64,000 nucleotides of DNA from Dryomyza anilis (GCA_951804985.1 OX638132.1:15853529-15917528); one strand, 5' to 3'; shown: positions 25,801 through 39,100, counted from the first letter of the stretch. Translations and numbers: made by a program. The notes: generated from the sequence alone by a model not told the origin.

Positions 25801-27730
25801 CTGGTCCTGGAGAAATCGACTGATGAGTCAAGATTTTCTTAAAACCTTCATATCTTCTAAACGGAGCGTACAGGGTTCAAAGTAGGCACATTTTATAGTG
25901 ATTTTTAAGTATATTATTTACTGCAAAATTCATTAAGTTCGGTCTACTGGTCCTGGAGAAATCGACTGATGAGTCAAGATTTTCTTAAAACCTTCATATC
26001 TTCTAAACGGTGCGTCGTAGAGGGGTCAAAGTCTACGCAATTGTTCTGAATTTTTAAATCAAATTTTGGAAATAAAATTTCTTAAATCTTTCATATCTTC
26101 TAAACGGAGCGTCGTACAGGGTTCAAAGTAGGCACATTTTATAGTGATTTTTATGTTTATTATTTACTGCAAAATTCATTAAGTTCGGTCTACTGGTCCT
26201 GGAGAAATCGACTGATGAGTCAAGATTTTCTTAAAACCTTCATATCTTCTAAACGGTGCGTCGTAGAGGGGTCAAAGTCCACGCAATTTTTCAGAATTTT
26301 TTAATCAAATTTTGGAAATAAGATTTTCTTAAAACCTTCATATCTTCTAAACGGAGCGTCGAACAGGGTTCAAAGTAGGCACATTTTATAGTGATTTTTA
26401 AGTAATTATTTACTGCAAAATTCATTAAGTTCGGTCTACTGGTCCTGGAGAAATCGACTGACTCATCAGTCGATTTCTCCAGGACCAGTAGACCGAACTT
26501 AATGATTTTCTTAAAACCTTCATATCTTCTAAACGGTGCGTCGTAGTGGGGTCAAAGTCTACTCAATTTTTCAGAATTTTTTAATCAAATTTTGGAAATA
26601 AGATTTTCTTAAAACCTTCATATCTTCTAAACGGAGCGTCGAACAGGGTTCAAAGTAGGCACATTTTATAGTGATTTTTAAGTATATTATTTACTGCAAA
26701 ATTCATTAAGTTCGGTCTACTGGTCCTGGAGAAATCGACTGATGAGTCAAGATTTTCTTAAAACCTTCATATCTTCTAAACGGTGCGTCGTAGAGGGGTC
26801 AAAATCTACGCAATTTTTCAGAATTTTTTAATCAAATTTTGGAAATAAGATTTTCTTAAAACCTTCATATCTTCTAAACGGAGCGTCGTACAGGGTTCAA
26901 AGTAGGCACATTTTATAGTGATTTTTAAGTATATTATTTACTGCAAAATTCATTAAGTTCGGTCTACTGGTCCTGGAGAAATCGACTGATGAGTCAAGAT
27001 TTTCTTAAAACCTTCATATCTTCTAAACGGTGCATCGTAGAGGGGTCAAAGTCTACGCAATTTTTCAGAATTTTTTAATCAAATTTTGGAAATAAGATTT
27101 TCTTAAAACCTTCATATCTTCTAAACGGAGCTTCGTAGAGGGGTCAAAGTAGGCACATTTCATAGTGATTTTTAAGTATATTATTTACTGGAAAATTCAT
27201 TAAGTTCGGTCTACTGGTCCTGGAGAAATCGACTGATGAGTCAAGATTTTCTTAAAACCTTCATATCTTCTAAACGGTGCGTCGTAGAGGGGTCAAAGTC
27301 TACGCAATTTTTCAGAATTTTTTAATCAAATTGTGGAAATAAGATTTTCTTAAAACCTTCATATCTTCTAAACGGAGCGTTGTACAGGGTTCAAAGTAGG
27401 CACATTTTATAGTGATTTTTAAGTATATTATTTACTGCAAAATTCATTAAGTTCGGTATACTGGTCCTGCAGAAATCGACTGATGAGTCAAGATTCTCTT
27501 AAAACCTTCATATCTTCTAAACGGCGCGTCGTACAGGGTTCAAAGTAGGCTCATTTTATAGTGATTTTTAAGTATATTATTTACTGCAAAATTCGTTAAG
27601 TTCGGTCTACTGGTCCTGCAGAAATCGACTGATGAGTCAAGATTTTCTTAAAACCTTCATATCTTCTAAACGTCTAAAGGTCAAAGTAGGCGCATTTTAT
27701 ACTGCTTTTAAAGTTTGTTATGCGGAGCGA
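10895..27730. repeat. ~16.8-kb complex satellite array (149-bp and 98-bp monomers)
   Basis: Two related monomers alternate head to tail. Spacing between successive AAAACCTTCATATCTTCTAA starts gives 149 bp for the long type (for example 16978, 17127, 17276) and 98 bp for the short type (22112 to 22210). Both begin with the same ~45 bp. The long type continues through CAAAGTAGGCACATTTTATA and GTTCGGTCTACTGGTCCTGG; the short one through GTCTACGCAATTTTTCAGAA. Common arrangements are 149+98 (247 bp) and runs of consecutive 149-bp units (15.9-19.8 kb). A 97-bp short variant (CAATTGTTCTG, CTTAAATCTTTCATATC) also recurs. Central units are nearly identical, while edge units near 10900-11060 and 27660-27810 are strongly diverged, as unequal crossing-over predicts. 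There is no open frame of note. Confidence 0.97.
26423..26504. repeat. 39-bp perfect foldback inside the satellite
   Basis: 26423-26461 is a normal head-to-tail piece of the 149-bp monomer (CATTAAGTTCGG ... CGACTGA). After four bases (CTCA) its exact reverse complement follows at 26466-26504, and the array then resumes forward orientation with ATTTTCTTAAAACC. It is the only inverted piece noticed in the array. Confidence 0.95.
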
Positions 27731-28849
27731 GGACATTTTTGCATATTTTATAGGTGGAATTGTCAGATTTAATATTTAGTTTATATCTTAGAAATGATAC
27801 CTAAATTAACTGAGTTAAGTTAACCAACCTTTGTGATTTTTAATCATTTTTTTTACTTTTGAAGTCGGCATATTTTGGGTTCTAACATTCTGAATTTAAA
27901 ATGGAATAATCCTATACTACCTAAGAAACCATTTGTTCCGCTTATGTGCCGTATAAATGTATAAATATTTTTGGATATAATTATTGAGTTTTACTATAAC
28001 AACGAACATTAAAATAAAAACAACTTTAAAAATGTTTTAATCGTGTGGGGAATTTGGAATTTTTAGTACCATTTTATCGTTATTTACAACATGCAGTCTA
28101 CAGTTTTACGTTTATTCGTGGGTTTACTCATTAATTGTGACAATAAAAATGCAAATGCCCGCAACAGTGGATCAGTCAATAATGCTGTGGAAATGAGGGA
28201 AATTTTTTAATTATGACATTTATAATTTAATATTGCACGTACATTTTTCTATTTTTTTTTTTTTTGTAAATCTTAAACTCTTAACTTACTACAAATATAC
28301 GTTAAATGTGCTTAAGTTGTAATAATAAATTTAAGAAATACTTGATATTTTGTATGTAGTACTTTGCTAAACTTTTAGGAATGTACAAATATCCACAGGG
28401 TATAGACGTACCCACACAACTGCATTTCCATTTCGATAAATTTACCCTCACACAGAAAAACGTTGTTCTTAAATACACGCAAACAAACAACAGGATTGTG
28501 GCATGATTGTAGCAACAAAACTATTATTAAATTAGTCATAGTATGACTGCTACACGGATCGAAAAGATTTGTTTGAATATGTTTGAATGTAATTAAAAAA
28601 TAATACGAAATCACCATACTGGTATTACGAATGAAGTGTAATTAAATTATTGTTCAGATGGTAATGACATATTACAATGTGTAAACATTTTATATATTCC
28701 CCAGCAGAATTTGTCAAACTTATCATAAATATGTTACAATACAAACATAAAATTTTATTGCATTTGAATCTACTATTTCTTGGCAGTTTACTTGGTTATA
28801 ACAATGTTTCAAAACAAACAGAAAATGCTATTCAAATCTAATTATAATG
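27731..28849. other. AT-rich spacer right of the satellite
   Basis: The first ~100 bases still resemble a decayed satellite monomer (GCATATTTTATAGGTGGAAT, like a block near 10945 at the left edge). Beyond that, no gene or recognised repeat is seen. Confidence 0.5.
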
Positions 28850-29260
28850 TATGTTCGCAACGCTCGTCTTCATACGATTAGTTATCGACAGACGAAGTTG
28901 GCAACGTTGCGCAGCATTTTCTACCTACGCCATCTTTTGCCATCGTTTGAACATATTTATGTTTAAAAACAAACAAAAATAAATTGGATTTAAATAAATG
29001 TATTCTTCCAACATTCTTCCTGTATACGAAGTTGGTACTCGTTGAGCAGAATTTTCTATCTACGTCTCTTTTGTCGTCGTTTGAAGTATGTATTGGTCCC
29101 TTTAAACATAATGATGTTTGAAAAGAAACAAAAAAATTAAATTAGATGTAAATAAAAGTATTCATGCAATATTCTTCTTGTATACGAAGTTGACACTCGG
29201 TGAACGCCATTTTCTGCATACGTGTCTTTTGATGTTTGTTGAGAACACGTATTCGTATCG
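28850..29260. repeat. Diverged tandem repeat, three units of ~134-158 bp
   Basis: The phrase ACGAAGTTGG (third copy ACGAAGTTGA) starts at 28892, 29026 and 29184. Each is followed by a TTTTCTxxxTACG block, a TCTTTTG block and ATGTTT-rich sequence. Units are clearly related but diverged. Confidence 0.65.
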
Positions 29261-32200
29261 GTAATACGATGTAATTTGTAAATTTAAAAAATAAACAAAT
29301 TGTGGTACAAAAAGTACAAACAGTAACAAATAGTGCAGTATTTAATTTAATTGTTCCTGAATGTTTTTCTAAAAATATTGAGAAAAGCCGACACGGGTAT
29401 TTCACCAAAAAAAAACCACAACTAAAAAATCAGTGCTTCTATTTTCAAACAGAATTCGGCATTGTTTTTTTACAATAGGCTCCGCGAATTCCTTGCCAAC
29501 GCTATGTGCTGTACTGAGACTTGTGCTGTTTTAATTAAATTATTTATTTATGCATTTATTAATTTGTATATGAATTCAAATATTATTAATTCCCACTATG
29601 TATGTTTAATGATTTTTAATAAAAACTAATAAAAAAAAAAAACAATATTTTATTTTCAGGATTCCTTTTCAAAAATATTTAGATATGTTTTTATGCAAAC
29701 ATACTATTTTTGAACTCAAACAACTGATGTGTTTCTCTGGAAACATATTTATATTTAGGTCGTTCCAAATCATATTATATGTTAAATATATTTATGTTTC
29801 GGTACAAATATTTATTTTGTTTGGATGTAGTAATTATTATTTTTTTTTTATTAGAACATATACTATTTTAAGGACAACATCAAAATGTTTTCGTGATATC
29901 ATAATGTAATTCAGAGCTTATTACAACACTGTTTAAGTCTCAATACAACCCTCTTTATAAATGATTTATCAGGCAATTATATATTATGTTTACATAAAAT
30001 TCCAAACATACATGTGCCTGCAAAATTATGTTTGGGAGAGCCATTTTTTTGCAGCGTGTAAGATCATAATTAATTGCAACAATCATTCCCATATTTTTAA
30101 ATGATTCTGTCATTCATACTATGATTGCATTTTAAAGCACAAAGCACGCGAGATTCTATATTGTATCAATTTTAGTTTGCATCAACACAAAAGTTGATGT
30201 TTGTTGTTGATGCTCGATTAATCAACAAAAATTGAATTAATTTGGTTGATGCTTTTTAAATGTTTGTACTGAAACGGACATACAAATAAAATTTGCGTTC
30301 CGATTCTGGTTCTACACAATTTTTTAATAACGGTTCAGATACCAAAAATTGTAACGATTCCGGTTTCGATTCCGGTTCTATGCGGTCTCTGATTAGAATA
30401 GCTAATGTTTGCAGCGAAATTGTATTTTAAATATGAATGATTTAAAAAATAATAGTTATTGTTTGTCTTAACCATGCATTGATTCTCAAAATTATTTTAT
30501 AAAGTTCGAGCGACAAAAATGTAATTCAAACATTGTCACAAAAATGATAATCATACCATAATTCTCGAAATCATTTTCATTATTGTGTCAATTATGTTAG
30601 CATCAAAGCATGATTGATATAATAGTTTGATTGATATAATAGTTATGACAGATTCAGTATTAAATTTGAATTCGCCGTGGCAAGTCAGCGTCGAGCTCTA
30701 ATGGATTCATCCATAAAAAAATATATAATATATTATTAATTATTTTTTAATACAGTGGTTTTTTTTTCATTAAAACTGTATTCTTTTAATAAAGTATTCA
30801 TAAAATATTTTGTTCAGCATCATAGCACATTACCAAACATTATTAAAGCCATCATATGATGATCTCTCCAATAAGTGACGTTGTTAAAAACATGATTGTA
30901 GTAATCATACAATGAGTTCAGTACAATGATTTCTGCCAAAATCTTGATTCTGTTAACATGAAAGGAACATTGAAAACATTATTTATAAAATCATGCAATT
31001 ATTTTTGCAATAAAGTCAATTAGAAACAAAAATATGACTACACTAAGATGATTACCAGAAAAATAAAGTTATTTACAAATTATTTAGATCGTCTTTGAGA
31101 CAACCATCTCTCCAACATCCGTCAAATACGTTAAATATTGCTAGCAACCATCTTTCAAATTTACGATTATGTATAGCAACCATCAATTAAACATCTTACA
31201 AATAGAAAGATAATTCAGGAATATTTGGAAAAGGTACTCCATTAGAATTCGCGCAGTAATTTTTATTGAATTGAAAGAAAATGAATCAAATGTATTTTTA
31301 TTTATTCTTGATTTACAGTTATTACTGTATCCTGGTTATGCATCGTCATCGTCTTTATAAATCCTTCGAAGGTAAAATTGTACTTGGACTTGAGACTTCT
31401 TCGCAGAAGAACCAAGTCCGACCGGTGATGCTGTCATCAAAGTAAACTCTGAAAATAAATATTTTCCGTCACGTGTTGATAATTTCAAGACCAAAAAGTT
31501 TTATTTTCACTTTTACTATTATAATGAAATATTTGAGTTGCCAATTTTTTACATCATTGGATTTACTTAATTGTTGTGGATACTGGATAAATCAAGCGAA
31601 AGAAAAAAGTACGCCATTTTTCTTTATTATATTATATTATTATATATATTATTATATTATTCTTCTTCCGAAAATTAAAAAAAAAATGCATTCGACTTAA
31701 TTTACCTGAAATACCAAACTGAAACCATACCAAAATTTAATACAAACTTTAAGTAATCAACATTGCGTAAAGTTTTCACAAGAAAGTCAAACTTTTTGTG
31801 GGGCTGTAAAAACAATTTGTGTATTTTGTTGCTAATGTACGAAAAATATGTTGTATAAAAAAAAAATATTTTTGTTAACCCTTTTTTTTTGTGTAAAAGT
31901 TTAACACTGGCAAATGGAGCAGCAAATCAGAACAACGTAAAATTGAAAAGAGTGTCAGTGACTACATACCAAAGTCGACTACTTCAAAAGTCGTCTCTAA
32001 TTAGTGTTGAAATTAAGAAGACCAACTAAAAGAAGTACAAATCTCGCAACAGAAGAAACAGTTCCCGACTTGCAGATGGCGCTGCTAAGGGTTTTTGCAA
32101 GGCCATGACATGATTTGAGCAACAGAGGTCAAGGTAAACTGCGCGCAAAGCACTACAGAGCGTATTCCAACAACATAAGTTTTAATTGGTCCTATTTCTA

Positions 32201-32547
32201 AGTTACCAAATTTAAAGGGTGCAGATATATATATAGTGGTTGTGTGCGACGCGAAGAAAAAAAAAGAAGAGCTTGGATTTGCAGTTTGTATTGTAGATGG
32301 AATTCAGGAAATCATAAGAAAATCAACCAAATGGAAGAAAAGTGTAACTTTGTGTACATTAGTAATTGGCTACACTCGCTGCATGGAACTATATTCAATC
32401 CACGAAGAAGTTTTTAAGGATTGTTTCTATAAGATCGAAATTGTTTTTAATTTAATCACATTGGTTTTAAAATCAAGCGTTTTTAAAATGCTCCTTAAAG
32501 TATACAGCATTTACGGTATGTATGTAACAGAAATATGAAATGTTGCT
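29261..32547. other. AT-rich intergenic DNA with scattered repeat fragments
   Basis: No supported gene. A fragment at about 30280-30395 (GTTCCGATTCTGGTTC, CGATTCCGGTTCTATGCGG) matches the GGTTCCGATTCCGG-rich body of the hAT-like elements at 52759-53419 and 57634-58310. A 100-codon frame at 32236-32538 and a 75-codon frame at 31473-31700 have no recognisable features and AT-driven composition. Confidence 0.5.
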
Positions 32548-32700
32548 CCTACACCCAGTAAAAAAACATGGAAAATTAATAGTAGTTCAATAGAAAAACA
32601 ATTATTTAAACTATTACAATTGGTTAATATAATGCGTACCATTAGTTCAATAATATTTAAATTGTTAATGCTATGTGATGTTGTACCATACATTTTATAA

Positions 32701-32949
32701 TATCGTCGTTGTAGAACGTAAAATCACCAAATACATTTTCAAAAAGCCAAATATTCATTTACAAAAATCTTTATATATATATGTCAGTTTTTAATCGATG
32801 ATCTCAATTTTTTACCACATAAAAAGAAAATGTAAATCTCTCAACTTTAAAAATGCATGATTTACTTTTTATAATATTAATCAACAAACTCGAAATTTAA
32901 GTTCTTCATAAAAATGTAGTTGATGACTTTTCGTTCTACAACGACGATA
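32701..32949. mobile_element. TA-TIR MITE, copy 2 (intact, ~249 bp)
   Basis: Left end TATCGTCGTTGTAGAACGT, right end CGTTCTACAACGACGATA; the inverted ends match over about 18 bp. TA flanks both sides, consistent with a TA target duplication. It is inserted in sequence related to 34600-34770 in inverted orientation (TGTTGTACCATACATTTTAT against ATAAAATTTATGGTACAAC). It is the reference for recognising the split copy at 1341-4156 and the nested copy at 61087-61293. Confidence 0.85.
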
Positions 32950-33014
32950 TATTCAATTAATCACAATAGGAAAAGCCTATAAATATTGAATGATACATAT
33001 TATTAATTTTATGA

Positions 33015-33715
33015 TACACAGAAAAATACATTGTACGTTTTTTAAAAATTTATACAAATACAAAATAAAATCGCAATTCTAATAAAATTATAAATGTATT
33101 TACTAATTAATTAATTGTATTGATTATATTTTTTTAATTAAAAATATTAATAGGAACATTTAATATATCAATACAATTACATTTTTTTTGTTTTTACTAC
33201 TTTTATTTGTTACTTTTGATATATTTTCTTAAAATGCAACTTTGCTATTTTTGTGAACTTCGTTTTGTGCGTCGTTCTGTTCGTCCATAATTTTTTTATT
33301 TCATTCAAATAAACGACCGCGTGCCACTTTTCCTATTACCAAGAAAAATAAATCTGTTGATGCCGTTGAAGTTGTTGCATTGAAATAGAAGTCCATAATT
33401 AATACATATTGAAATACAAGTCGCCACTGACAATTTCTATTAAATAAATTTCTATAGCATACATTTTTAATTGATATTACTAAATAATTAATTAAAGATT
33501 AATTAATTCTCAACAACAAATTTAATACATATATATAACAACTTTAATATAAATATAACTAAAAAAAGTAATTTAATTTTTCTAATTAACAACTTCTCAT
33601 TATTACGAATATTGAATTCAATGCAATTAAATGTTACATCAGCTGAGTTTCAATTAAAAAATAATTGCATTGATTAATATTTTTGTTATATGTACACGGT
33701 TCTTTTTTCTGTGTA
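33015..33715. mobile_element. Putative TIR element with ends TACACAGAAAAA
   Basis: TACACAGAAAAA at 33015 is mirrored by TTTTTCTGTGTA ending at 33715. The ~700-bp interior is AT-rich and non-coding. The short ends make this a candidate rather than a proven element. Confidence 0.5.
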
Positions 33716-33866
33716 TAGTCAAATTACATATTTCTAATAACTTATTAAAACAAAAATGGATTGAAGTTATTTTATAGTATAATTTATTTTATTTAAAAGT
33801 TATTTTATTTAAAGGTTTAAACATATTTAAAGTTCTCTTCTGTTTCCAATAATTGATTCTAATATT

Positions 33867-34907
33867 TAATGCCCGATTTACATTGTACACTCAGAAGAAA
33901 ATGTACCATTAAGTACTTTATGGTACGACCATTGATCTTATGGTTCATGTATTAATAGTTTTTTTTTTTTAAATCAAAAGTTTTCTAATTAATTCAATAG
34001 TATTTGAAAAATACACTACCATAACTTTAAATATTTCAATAGTATTATTTTAAATAGAATAAATACTGTTGTTTTAATGGTTTCCTCCTATAATAATAAA
34101 CGTGTTGTAAAAAAACATGAAACGAATACAAACATGTTCGTTTTGTACGTCATTCTGTGTGTTTACTCAAAATGGTCGTATGTATTTTTTTGTAATAATC
34201 CACATTATTAAACGCGACATTGGTAAGGACTTAATGTATTTAATGTAAATAAATTATATTTATATATTTATTTATATTTATATTTTTATTTATTACAGAA
34301 AATAAATAATTTATCGAACTTCTATTATGGCAACGGACTCAAAAATAACTGCAGACTCAAGTACTACAATCAATTATTGGAAACCAAAGCAAACATTAAA
34401 TGTTTTATAATCTAGCAGCAAGAAATGTTTTTTTATGTGTGTGTTGTAAAAGTGAATATAAATTTCGACATTTAAATAAAATAAAATATACAATAAATTA
34501 ACTAAAATACATTTCTGTTTTAATAAATTTTTAGGAAAATGTAATTCGACTTTACCATAAAATTAATAATACGTATTATTAAATTTGTATAGGTCTTTCT
34601 TATTGTAATTAAAATATCACATTATAAAATTTATGGTACAACCACACATTGTATTAACAGTTTCAATATTACTGAACTAATGGGACGCATCCTATTGACC
34701 AATTTTAATGGTATAAATTATTGTTTTTCTATTGAAATACTATCAATTTACCATGATTTTTTTCTGGGTGTATCTTCTGTGAGTCTCACTGTATCTACTA
34801 GGGTTGCATTTTTTTAAATTTTCATATAAAAATTGTATTTTTTGAAACAATGCACGCTTAGGAGATACAGTGAGACTCACAGAAGATACAATGTAAATCG
34901 GGCATTA
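33867..34907. mobile_element. Inverted-repeat composite with 21-bp and 28-bp perfect arms
   Basis: The outer arms, 33867-33887 and 34887-34907, are exact 21-bp reverse complements. Inside the right end, 34769-34796 and 34863-34890 are exact 28-bp reverse complements around a 66-nt loop. Sequence beyond the right arm (34910-34980) is an inverted, slightly diverged copy of 34290-34355, so the region was built by repeated inverted duplication or nested insertion. No coding frame. Confidence 0.65.
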
Positions 34908-34980
34908 GTCTGCATTTATTTTTGAGTTCGTTGCCATAATAAAAGTTCGATGTTTATTTATTTTCTGTAATATATAAAAA

Positions 34981-35340
34981 AAAAGGTTTAATATAATGAG
35001 TTTACATTAAATACACTCAAAAGAAAATGTCCCATTAAGTATACTTTTATTTTCAAATTAAAGTTTTCTAATTAATTTTATAGTATTCGATAAAATTCAT
35101 TACGATAATTTTAAATATTTCAATATTATTATTATTAATAGAATAAATACTACACTCAGAGAACGAATCAGTTGGGGCAACCGTCTGTTTTTTTGCCAAC
35201 CGATATATTTAGTTCGGTCAACTTTCGACAGATTCAGTTGTTACAACACCTCGTATCAGTTCGCACAACTAATGACTACAATTGATACAATCATTTACCA
35301 CAACACTACGATTTGATGAAAGTGATTGATTTCAAGCATT
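34981..35340. other. Fragment related to the 33.9-kb element, then spacer
   Basis: 35015-35150 repeats, in diverged form, the block at 33888-34075 (ACACTCAxAAGAAAATGT, AAAGTTTTCTAATTAATT, ATAGAATAAATACT). The remainder to 35340 shows nothing recognisable. Confidence 0.5.
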
Positions 35341-35710
35341 CACAAGTGAATGTAAAGTGCAATGGCATTTTGCGTAAGTCATGGTTTTCATATTGTCTTT
35401 CGCTATCACTTCTCATCACTATTTCGCCGGCTTATAACATGGATGGATAACGATAGTTAAAGAAAATTGAAACATTTGAACTCTTGTTATCACTCGGTAT
35501 CACAACAAAATAGATATGAGGAATGAAAGCGAAAGATAGCATGGACACCATGGATTATGCTGAAGAGCACAAAAACAGATGAATCTTTTCCTTTTTCTAA
35601 AATACTGAATACTTTAAAGTTTCAAGTATTCGATAATAATGAAAGTATTCGATATCTATAAACAAACCCATAAAACAGCCATCACTATTTTTTCGATAGT
35701 TTTTCATCGA

Positions 35711-35718
35711 TATCGATA
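35711..35718. promoter_or_regulatory. DRE-like palindrome TATCGATA upstream of Ino80
   Basis: A perfect TATCGATA lies 445 bp upstream of the Ino80 ATG, in TCATCGATATCGATACG, with another ATCGATA close by at 35728-35734. In flies this is the DNA replication-related element bound by DREF, common in promoters of housekeeping and chromatin genes. Placement fits a promoter; binding and the transcription start are not shown by the sequence. Confidence 0.55.
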
Positions 35719-36162
35719 CGTTTTGAAATCGATACCAGGTGGACTTTTGACGTTTCGTGCTGCGCTGCTTTTCTTCTTCTTTCTTTCTTTGCTCTTTTGA
35801 AAAAAATACCAGCGATGAATTCGATTTGTTGTTTTCAATAAATGCTCTAAATTTGACAGCAGAAAGTCGCGATTTTGTCAGAATTTTCAATTTTAGCAGA
35901 CGTAGTGTATTGCATAAAAATGTGGCCTCGTGAAAATTAAAAAATTGGACAACATTTTGCACTTTTTCAAAAGTCTATTTGAATTGTGTTCCAGCTGGCA
36001 TTGTATGGAACGGAAGTTGGAACGTATTGGGTTTAACGGAAAACCTAGTGTTTTGAAAAGGTGCAGCGGACATTTATTGGGTGCTTGTTAAGTGGGTGTG
36101 GGCTGGGTAATCATTAAACGAATTTGGATAATATCATAAATTTATAAAGCACAATACACAAT

Positions 36163-39100
36163 ATGAATAATGCACTGGACGCTGGCAATGGACCACTGAC
36201 AATGGTCGCCGATGTGTTGCCGCCGCCACAGCCAGCTGTAGCCACTGCCGAGCCGCTGCACATACAGCGACTACAGGCGGCGCTGGACATGGCACCATTT
36301 ATGTCGTACGCACGGCAGGTTCTGGCGCAACCACTCTCCAGTGCAGCGGAAAGCAGTTCAGAGTCACTGCCAGACGCATCACTGGACAAGAGTTCGGACT
36401 TGGATGAGTTCGATGACGGAAAGTTGGCGACGCACAGACGACGTAAGCGGCTGCTTGGCACTAAACAAGGTAAGAATAGAGCAAATATATATTAAACAGC
36501 ACATTTTTAATAGTTCCTTGTAATTTTTAATAGAACGTCAAAGCGTCAAGGCGCATATAATGAACTTTAACGATTTGACGGGCGATCGCGAGTGGTTGTA
36601 CGACGTGCTGCTCAGCGACACAGACTCTGCGACAGACATTAGTGATGAGGATGACTACATCAAGGAGCTGCTGAAGACCCATGTGCGCGAGCAACGGCAT
36701 CGTGAGAACTTCTATAAGAAAAACACGGTGCGTATCTAATTGGATTGATTATTTTAAACCTACAATCGATGATTTTCAGTCGAAGAGTTATTCTAAGTCG
36801 CATTTGAAAAGTTCTTATTACTGATTTAAGAGGACTTAAAAACAATTTTGGTTTTTGTATTAATAAAAATCAAGCATTAGTATAGTATCACGAAATAGAG
36901 TATGGACCCATTAGGTAGGATTAATAAAATAATTGTTTGTGCATGATTCTATAAAGTAATCCTGATGGAATTCGATAATTTATTACAAATAAAAGTCACT
37001 CTACGATGTAATGCTCAACATTTCTTCAATAATTCAGTAAAAAATAAAATAAAAAATATGTTTTATACATAACTTTTCAAGTAAAGTTTTCCGTATGATT
37101 TTAAACGAAAATGAATCTTATTTCTGAGCTTAAAACAATCTAGCTAATGAGATCTTCAAGAAAGAATGTCATAGATAGTAGTACCACTGATCAGTAAAGC
37201 GTTATCAATCAAAAACTCTTCTTCGTCAAAATTGTAGATTTTCGATCGATTTTTTCTATTTTTTGAAGTCGTAGTCGCGGTGATTCGAAACAGCGTCCTT
37301 TCGGTTTGTAGACCCACGCCTCAACTCGTTCTACAAATTGAATACGACTTTTATTATTTAATTCTACAACATCTATGTGTGCCTCTAAGTCGTAACCATT
37401 CATATCAAAATGGGTCAGAAAATGTTTCATTTGTCTTTACCTTCTCTTTTAGAACACACAATATGCCTACTATGGCGCCGGATTTCTCTCCAACCACGAT
37501 ATGTTTCCCGAGCATCAACAGTCCATAGTTGGCGTGCGCAAACGCCGTCGTCGCACTAAGCAACAACTAGCGAAACCGCCCAAGCCACCAAAGCTACCAA
37601 AACTTCCGAAGCACGAACGTGTGCCTAAAGGCGCGAGAAAGGCAGCGCGCAAAACACACGTCGAACAACCAGAGCCGGGTGAAATCGATCCCGCCGATTT
37701 GCAGCACTATGCGTACGGCGAGACAGCGGCCTTCAATGATGACGACAACGACGACGACGATAATGACGACGATGAAGATGCTGGTGACACAGATGATGCT
37801 AACGAAAGTGTCGCCAATGCCAGTGATCTCACATCAAATAAAAATATGTTGCCAGCTGAGGCTGGCACGCGTCGCCGTCGTCGCCGTAAATCGCAGCTGA
37901 CCGCAACGGCAGCAACACAGCAGCGCACACCTGCCGTCATGGCAGCGCGTCGTCGCAAAGTGTGGCAGCTAATGGCAAAGAAAGAACTGGGCCGTTGTCA
38001 ACGTGCCAAGGCCAACAATCACAAGGAGACGCTGCAGAATTGCAAACGCGTTGCCGGCATGTGCATGAAAGTGGTGCGACAGCGCGCCACCTACTCGCAG
38101 AAGATCATGAAGGAGACAGTGTGGCGTGCCAAGCGACTGACGCGCGAAATGCTTGGCTACTGGAAGCGCTACGAACGCGTTGAACGTGATACACGTCGAC
38201 GCATGGAACGCGAGGCGGAAGAACAGCGCAAAATGGATGTGGAGATAATTGAGGCTAAACGACAGCAGCGCAAGCTAAACTTTCTCATTACGCAAACGGA
38301 GCTCTATGCGCATTTTATGTCCAAGAAGCTGGGCGGCGGCACGGAACAGGAACAGTTGGCAATACTCAATCAGTTGGACGATGATCTGCATCCGCGGCTT
38401 GCGGCATACGATGACTACGATGCAGAACAGATGAAACAGCTGGCGCAGCAAAATGCCGCCGATGCTTTCAATGCAGATCGCGCCAAAGCGCGTCGCTTTA
38501 ATGTGGCAGCGGCGGCGCAAATTAAGCAAGAAGAGGAGGAGGAGCAGCAGCGACAGGCGGCAACAGCCGACCAAAAGCTGCTGCTGCCTGTGACCGATGC
38601 CAAGGCCGATCTGCCGCAACCCGGCATCTTTCAGGGCACTCTCAAGGCCTATCAAATCAAGGGCATGACCTGGCTGGCGAATCTCTATGATCAGGGCATC
38701 AGCGGTATATTGGCCGACGAGATGGGCCTCGGCAAAACGGTGCAATCTATAGCTTTTCTCTGTCATATTGCGGAGCGTTATGGAGTTTGGGGCCCTTTCT
38801 TGATAATATCGCCCGCCTCGACGTTGCACAACTGGCAACAGGAGATGGCGCGCTTTGTGCCCGACTTTAATGTGGTCCCATACTGGGGGACGCCGAATGA
38901 ACGCAAAATATTGCGCCAATACTGGGAACAAAAGGATCTGCACACAAAGGAGGCCAGTTTTCATGTCGTCATCACCAGCTATCAGCTCATTGTCTCCGAC
39001 TACAAGTATTTCAATCGCATCAAGTGGCAGTACATGGTGCTGGACGAGGCGCAGGCCATCAAGAGTGCCACCTCGACGCGTTGGAAGTTGCTGCTCGGCT

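Noticed and set aside
10895..27730. A CRISPR-like array
   Set aside because: The monomers are continuous without unique spacers, and this is an insect genome; it is satellite DNA.
32236..32538. 100-codon gene
   Set aside because: Composition is AT-driven with no recognisable motif and no splice or context support; a real but fast-evolving small protein cannot be excluded.
35597..35962. 121-codon minus-strand frame upstream of Ino80
   Set aside because: It covers the likely Ino80 promoter/5' UTR, has low-complexity K/E/R stretches and no domain.
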